From: Flavipsychrobacter sp.
GTDB lineage: Bacteria > Bacteroidota > Bacteroidia > Chitinophagales > Chitinophagaceae
Reading direction: 5' to 3'
Length of the DNA: 62,956 nt
Assembly: GCA_021155965.1 (NCBI GenBank)
Contig: JAJNBJ010000023.1
Coordinates: 1-62,956 of the forward strand
Positions within the stretch are counted from its first letter, which is position 1. Each line of letters starts with the position of its first letter. The notes under the pieces were generated by a model that ran no database searches, was not told the origin of the DNA, and was given only the letters and a program-made list of their open reading frames with translations. Shown piece after piece: positions 58,359 to 62,956 of this stretch. Both the position numbers and the translations under genes were made by a program.

Positions 58359-59351
58359 TTTTTGAAGGTCTTGTTCTATTTGATTGCATCTTATAAATTA
58401 CTCTGGTGGAGGATGCAAATCTGGTGGTATTTAATGGTTGAGGTATTGACATAGTTTACCCCTTGATGCTATAAAAAGAAAATTTTGGATAGCATTGATA
58501 CCTTAAATAAAAAGGGCTGGTTAATCGTCCAGAAACTTTACTTCTAAATTTCGCTTGCCCCGTTTTTAGCCTTACGTTAAATCGTCTCTAAAACTGCCAT
58601 TTAACTTCGATTAACTTAGATACCCTGAGACATTTGCCTCTTTACCTATTAGGGGAGATGTTAATCAACGACAAACTTATTTTAAAAGCATTTTCGCATA
58701 GTATCGGAGAAACCTTAGCGACTATATTCCCTATTATTTCAAGGGGTTGCCTACTATCCAACGTCTAAAATGGGATTGACCTGCAATACAGTTATTTACC
58801 ATCTGAATACCATATTTACTATGGCATCTATGCTGAAACACCATTCAGTGTTTTGTTATGCAAAGGTACGAAAAGGATAGGCAAAATCCAAGAAAATACA
58901 GCTCATTTGTAAGAGATTTATTCACCTGAAAAATTAGTATTGATAGTCGAATTTAACTTCACTAATTATTCTGCGTGCGTAACAATTAAGGTGCTGTAAG
59001 TACCCCTATTTTCTAACTTTTCAGATTAATTCTTAGTTGACCACCCATTTATTATTTTATCTCATTAAGTTCACTTTTACCATTCAATTAGACTGTTGTG
59101 CCGTATTGCTTTTACCCTAAACGCCTGGTTAGCTCCTTCACCAGTGTTTAATCCTGATTTTTAGCTGACATAATATTTATCTCATTAAGTTGACTTTGGG
59201 CAGAAATTTTTCAAAATTTTTTTCTATTTTTTTTTAGAAAACGTATCAGTAACAATGAACCAGTCCATATAACCAACCCGGCCTTTCATGGGACGGTGGG
59301 TTTATCCCTACCTGTTTTATTGATTCCTAACTTTTTAAAAAATCTAAAATT
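58359..59351. other. Non-genic AT-rich stretch in the element
   Basis: No open reading frame longer than about 40 codons has supporting features. The stretch holds a 22-bp direct repeat (59056-59077 and 59176-59197, one mismatch, 120 bp apart) with the core TTTATCTCATTAAGTT, and a T-rich tract near 59212-59238. It may contain the element's replication origin or decayed genes. Confidence 0.5.
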
Positions 59352-59465
59352 ATGGTAACGGTTGTTAACTATCACCTCAGGGAAGGTGAAAAGGGAAAGT
59401 ACATCTCCTTGGAGCTTAACGGAGATTTGGAAATGGTTCAAAGCCTTTCCGCAGTAAATAAATGA
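59352..59465 (+). pseudogene. Truncated gene start meeting the methylase remnant
   Basis: A 37-codon ORF begins MVTVVNYHLREGEKGKYISL and ends ELNGDLEMVQSLSAVNK. Its first 30 residues resemble the N-terminus of a small conserved protein I recall from Bacteroidota mobile DNA (VxVVNY..RE...GK.. LxLxGxxEMVQS), which normally continues for more than 60 further residues (recollection, not searched). It loses that pattern at about 59441-59446. Just there the opposite-strand methylase also ends abnormally. Confidence 0.4.
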
Positions 59466-60598
59466 GAAATAGGCATTTTGTGTTTGTGAAGTATATTCCT
59501 CCATACATGAAAAATGCTATGCACAGTAAATCCTGAACTGCCAGCAGCCGTATCAATGACTGCTTCCTCTGGCTTAGGATTGAGCATACGCACACACATG
59601 TCAATTACATAACGTGGTGTAAAATACTGTCCTTTCTCCCCTTTAGAGCTTTTGCTCATTAAATATTCAAAGGCTTCATCAACAACTTCAAGGTTGCTAT
59701 TGAATAGTTTAACACCCTCCAATGAGGATACACAAATCTCTAGGTGGGTTGGTGTCAGGTTTATTTTTGCGTTCTGTTCAAATACACCGCTCCACTCTTC
59801 ATTTGCACTATCAAAAAGTTTCTGTATTCTCTCTTTTAACTGAATAGCTGACCCACCTCTATTTCTAAATTCCAAGTTTCGATTACTTCTTTCTGGTTCA
59901 TTGCCACTTTGCTTCTCATCAAATAATTTAGCAAACACCAGTTTAAATACCTCTTCAAAAACATCTACACCTGCATTAGCCAAAACTTCATCCTCCATTT
60001 CGAGGATTAGTTGTTTCAATGTTTTACCAGTAATGCGCAGCTTGTCATTTTTAACCAAGTCATTCATAGTGAATGGTTGATTTAAAATGTCTTCAAGTGT
60101 TTCATCTACTTTTGGAATACCTGGTATATCCTCAAAATAGTTTGGATTTTTACGGTGATACCAAGCAATATTCTCTCCGTTTGTCCAAACTGCCATTGGA
60201 GCACCAGTACCATGACAATAGCTTTTTAATTGCTCCTTGCCATCTTTAGCCTTTAGCTTCTTAATTTCAACTATTATGTACGCAGTGCGATTATCATCTT
60301 TGTCTAAGACAACAATATCAGCCCTTTTAGCCTCACGCCCAAAATATATTGGAAATTCAAATTGGATTTGTTTTATGGGATAGTGATACTTGTGGGTAAG
60401 TTTATATGCATATAATTGTCTGATAACTTCTTCGGGAGTAAGTTTTATCTCTTTATTGCGTACTACACATATTGCTTTATACTCAATGCCTTTTTTCCCT
60501 TCTTTTTCAACAATTCTTTCTTCCAACCACTGTTTTTCATCAACGGAAAAAATAGCGTCATCATAACTGGATTGTCTTAGTATCTCTAGTAGTTTCAT
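59438..60598 (-). pseudogene. Truncated restriction-modification protein (HsdR_N + N6-methylase)
   Basis: 386 residues. The N-terminal HsdR_N_2-type nuclease domain has RADIVVLDKDDNRTAYIIVEIKK (PD-(D/E)XK core), followed by a helical linker. The start of an N6-adenine methylase comes next: KGEKGQYFTPRYVIDMCVRMLNPKPEEAVIDTAAGSSGFTVH, with SAM motif I. It then stops after SHLFTAERL, before the catalytic (N/D)PPY/F motif and the whole target-recognition part. Restriction-methylation activity is unlikely. The break point coincides with the break of the opposite-strand gene at 59352. Confidence 0.8.
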
Positions 60599-60854
60599 AT
60601 AAAATTAAAATAATGCCGTTTAAATAATTTAGCCCGTTGTCTATTCGACTTAGCAGTATTATATGGCGAAAAATACACAAAATACGCTTAAACAGCAGGT
60701 ATTATTGTTTCTGTACTAAAAATAGGATGGAAGTACCTTGCACCAGTATATCTTTTTTAACTTTCTCTAGTGTAGGAGGGATTATCGACAACGATTATCA
60801 TCATTACCTTAGATAAAATACTCTTGTTACCTTAGTGGACTTAAAGCACTAGCT

Positions 60855-62405
60855 ATGGCAAAAACAATCAAAATAGCTGTTAAAAAGTCAACGAAAAGGG
60901 TAGCCAATTATGATACAACTATATCTTCAATAGAGAAGTACCTAAATGGTAGATATGATTTTAGGCACAACCCAATTCTTGAAAGAACTGAATTTAAGCT
61001 AAGGAAGGAGAAAACGTACAGGTTATTGTCCGAAAGGGATGTTAATTCAATATGTCGTGAGCTAAATAACAATGAGAAAAAATGCTCAATTGCTGCACTT
61101 CGCAGTTTACTTAATTCAGATTTTGTAAAGGAATCCAATCCCTTCATTAATTACTTTGAAGGTTTGCCAAAATGGAATGGCAAAATTGATTACATAGAAG
61201 AATTAGCACAGACCATTAAAGCAGAAAACCAGGATTTTTGGGTATGGTCATTTAAAAAGTGGCTGGTTAACCTTGTTGCCTGTGCTATGGGTAGCAGTAT
61301 CAATCAACAGGTATTAGTATTTGTTGGAAAGCAGGGACTAGGTAAAACCACTTGGTTAAATAAACTTGTACCTGCCCCATTACAAGGTTATCTCTATTGT
61401 GGTGTAATAAACCCGTCAAATAAAGACACCTTAGTAAATCTATCAGAGAATATCATTATAAACCTTGATGAACTTGAAAACCTGAATAAATCAGAGTTGG
61501 GCAGCTTAAAATCTTTGATAACCCAATCAGCTATAAGATTAAGAAGGGCTTACGGCATCTACAATGAAAACTTTGTACGAAGGGCATCATTTGTAGGCTC
61601 TGTTAATGAAGTAGAGTTTTTAACAGATACTACAGGTAATAGAAGATATTTAGTAATTGACACTACAGGAATTAACTACAATCACAAGATAAATTTTGAT
61701 AACGTATATAGTCAGGCATATGCCCTTTTGACAGATTTAAAGTATAAATTCAATTTTGTTTTTGCTGATGATGATATTGAAAAAATAGACGAAAATAATC
61801 AGAAGTTTATCAGGCAAAGCATAGAGGAAGAACTACTACTAAAGCATTATAGAAGACCAGAGGAAGGAGATAAAGACATTATCTTGCTTACTACAACAGA
61901 TGTATTAATGGATTTGCAAAATCAAACCAAATTAAAATTAGGCGACCCTTCATCAATTAGGAGGTTAGGTAATGCTTTACAGAAATATAAATTTCAAAGG
62001 GTTTCAAAAGGAAACTCAAAGCCCTATCAGTTAGTAAGCCTAACTAATGTAGGAGCAAATAATATCGTTTCTGAACAAGAAAATGAAGTAAGAAAAGAAG
62101 AGAATACGGAAGTAGCAAGTAACGAAATTCATGCTAAATTAAACGTAAAAATTGGTGCAGATGAATTTGCAATAAGTTATGTAGTGAAACAGGAAGGGGT
62201 GGATATTACGTTGGAGATAATTGAAGATGAAACTTACAATAATCATTTAGCTGCTCTTTTAAAAGACCAAAGGGCAAAGGCAATGGCACAGGGGAAAGTA
62301 CCAAGTGCAACTTATGATGAACAAATTGCAAAGCTTCAAAAAGAAAGGCTTTTAACCCACCTAAGAACTCAGCTAGATTTACCCCAACTAATATTAAAAA
62401 ACTAA
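60855..62405 (+). CDS. VapE-like (VirE domain) ATPase/helicase
   Basis: 516 residues. The virulence-associated-E domain (about 85-330) carries Walker A VFVGKQGLGKTTWLNKLVP, Walker B-like NIIINLDELENLNK, a sensor-like ASFVGSVNEVEFLTDTTGNRRYLVI and a C-terminal charged tail. VapE proteins act in replication or transfer of phage satellites and islands and are SF3-like. No primase domain is seen N-terminally. It probably maintains or replicates this element. Confidence 0.88.
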   Translation: MAKTIKIAVKKSTKRVANYDTTISSIEKYLNGRYDFRHNPILERTEFKLRKEKTYRLLSERDVNSICRELNNNEKKCSIAALRSLLNSDFVKESNPFINYFEGLPKWNGKIDYIEELAQTIKAENQDFWVWSFKKWLVNLVACAMGSSINQQVLVFVGKQGLGKTTWLNKLVPAPLQGYLYCGVINPSNKDTLVNLSENIIINLDELENLNKSELGSLKSLITQSAIRLRRAYGIYNENFVRRASFVGSVNEVEFLTDTTGNRRYLVIDTTGINYNHKINFDNVYSQAYALLTDLKYKFNFVFADDDIEKIDENNQKFIRQSIEEELLLKHYRRPEEGDKDIILLTTTDVLMDLQNQTKLKLGDPSSIRRLGNALQKYKFQRVSKGNSKPYQLVSLTNVGANNIVSEQENEVRKEENTEVASNEIHAKLNVKIGADEFAISYVVKQEGVDITLEIIEDETYNNHLAALLKDQRAKAMAQGKVPSATYDEQIAKLQKERLLTHLRTQLDLPQLILKN

Positions 62406-62560
62406 AAACGGAAGGATTGGAAACCCAATTTAATAAAATAATAAAAATAAGAGAGGAGTATTAATGCTCTAATAGTGTGCGTAAAATTGCTTTCCTATGC
62501 TTCCTTTCCAGCGAACAAATTGCTATCTTTATACTGATAAATTATTTTTAACAAGTGGTG

Positions 62561-62581
62561 TTACTTGCATCAAACTTGAGC
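62561..62581 (+). repeat. Possible recombinase arm site, right copy
   Basis: Same 21-bp sequence as 55335-55355 with C/T and C/A differences, 60 bp before attR. Confidence 0.5.
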
Positions 62582-62641
62582 ATTGAAAGACAAAATGAGT
62601 GAAAGTATTGCTATATCTGCATTTCAGGAGAGCCTTAATGG

Positions 62642-62686
62642 GCCTTACAAGCAGAGGGTCCGCGGTTCGATCCCGTGTGCTCCCAC
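62642..62686 (+). repeat. attR (partial tRNA-Val copy)
   Basis: 45-bp direct repeat of 55186-55230. The 5' half of the tRNA is absent here, so this copy is not a tRNA gene. It marks the right end of the element. Confidence 0.9.
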
Positions 62687-62688
62687 AG

Positions 62689-62727
62689 AAAAGGTTTCAA
62701 GCGAAAGTTTGAAACCTTTTTATTTTT
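62689..62727 (+). terminator. Original tRNA-Val terminator, displaced
   Basis: 12-bp perfect stem AAAAGGTTTCAA / TTGAAACCTTTT with an 8-nt loop, followed by TATTTTTATT. It begins three bases after the attR core, where the tRNA's natural terminator would lie before insertion. Confidence 0.85.
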
Positions 62728-62779
62728 ATTGTTTCTTTAAACGCAAGGGAGCGCAACTATAAAGAAACACAGTATATTT

Positions 62780-62899
62780 ATGGATAATGAGTCTCTAATA
62801 TTCACAAATAATAACACTGAACAACTCAATAAATATAGGAAGCGCATACTTACAGCACGAGGGCGTAAATTAAACTGTGTCAAAGTTAACAATCACTAA
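62780..62899 (+). CDS. Small ORF, doubtful (39 aa)
   Basis: 39 codons, MDNESLIFTNNNTEQLNKYR followed by a basic end (RKLNCVKVNNH). There is no recognisable feature. It may be a small gene or chance in AT-rich sequence beyond the element. Confidence 0.2.
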   Translation: MDNESLIFTNNNTEQLNKYRKRILTARGRKLNCVKVNNH

Positions 62900-62915
62900 C
62901 TTTAACGCAGATAAA

Positions 62916-62956
62916 ATGAAAAGAAAAAGAAGAGAAACAGGAGTCACGATCAGTGA
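62916..62956 (+). CDS. Partial ORF running off the window end
   Basis: ATG at 62916 opens the frame MKRKRRETGVTIS, which continues past the last base. Too short to identify. Confidence 0.25.
   Translation, partial: MKRKRRETGVTIS

Larger units (their letters stand above)
55186..62686. mobile_element. Integrative element inserted in tRNA-Val
   Basis: About 7.5 kb bounded by 45-bp direct repeats made of the 3' half of tRNA-Val. Contents in order: tyrosine recombinase, folded palindrome, lipoprotein, PLD-like protein, HNH homing endonuclease-like gene, a nongenic stretch, two truncated genes facing each other, a VapE-type ATPase, and a 21-bp repeat near each end. The sequence is visibly AT-richer than the chromosome. 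There is no conjugation or capsid gene, so it is a satellite-like or mobilisable island. The restriction-modification remnant hints at past defence cargo. Confidence 0.88.

Noticed and set aside
59286-59504. 72-codon minus-strand ORF
   Set aside because: It overlaps the start of the truncated plus-strand gene and the end of the methylase remnant and has no features.
62642-62686. Second tRNA-Val gene
   Set aside because: Only the 3' half is present, with no D arm or acceptor 5' strand. It is the attR repeat.

Overview
The window reads as a Bacteroidota chromosome, most likely Chitinophagaceae or a close relative (inference). The signs are the rpmB-rpmG-DUF4295 cluster, a short archaeal-type ProS, bacillithiol deacetylase BshB1, PycTM-type and DUF6438 proteins, Gly/Tyr-rich secreted proteins, and promoters of the TTTG-N19-TAnnTTTG type. 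There is no rRNA, no CRISPR array and one tRNA.

0-30 kb is mostly core. It starts with hicBA next to proS, where a second copy of the proS 3' end lies beyond hicA. Then come ruvX-dnaG, accC, a GbsR/MarR regulator with a palindromic operator, an OsmC protein, the pyruvate dehydrogenase E2, dnaX (with an in-frame palindromic repeat), several lipoproteins, a TPR adenylate cyclase, an M48 protease, purB, an rRNA methyltransferase and cell-envelope genes.

30-40 kb carries GT9, a HepT toxin with a frameshifted MntA antitoxin, nadE, LuxC-type acyl-CoA reductase, ferredoxin, dprA, a cyclic-nucleotide-gated K+ channel, a PAP2 phosphatase, a thioredoxin and a decayed zinc phospholipase C gene.

40-49 kb is the most interesting part. 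Four co-directional genes with gaps of -1, 10 and 10 nt encode an SdiA-regulated-type lipoprotein, a 1223-residue metallophosphoesterase/outer-membrane barrel protein with a possible kinase-like middle, an HD phosphohydrolase fused to a PycTM membrane effector, and a membrane class III nucleotide cyclase with non-canonical base-selecting residues. This looks like a Pycsar-related cyclic-nucleotide module with its own hydrolase. The K+ channel and the TPR cyclase elsewhere in the window are other parts of cyclic-nucleotide signalling. Two PAP2 paralogues follow.

49-55 kb holds bshB1, a GT2/polysaccharide deacetylase pair behind a sigma-54-like site, the L28/L33/DUF4295 operon, and an amino-acid permease co-transcribed with a Rieske oxygenase gene interrupted by two homopolymer frameshifts.

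55.2-62.7 kb is an AT-rich integrative element of about 7.5 kb inserted in the 3' half of tRNA-Val(TAC). It is bounded by 45-bp direct repeats with one mismatch. It carries a tyrosine recombinase, a long folded palindromic element, a lipoprotein, a PLD-like protein, a NUMOD4/HNH endonuclease, a truncated restriction-methylase, a second truncated gene meeting it head-on, and a VapE-type ATPase. The last 270 bases are chromosome again, including the displaced tRNA terminator.
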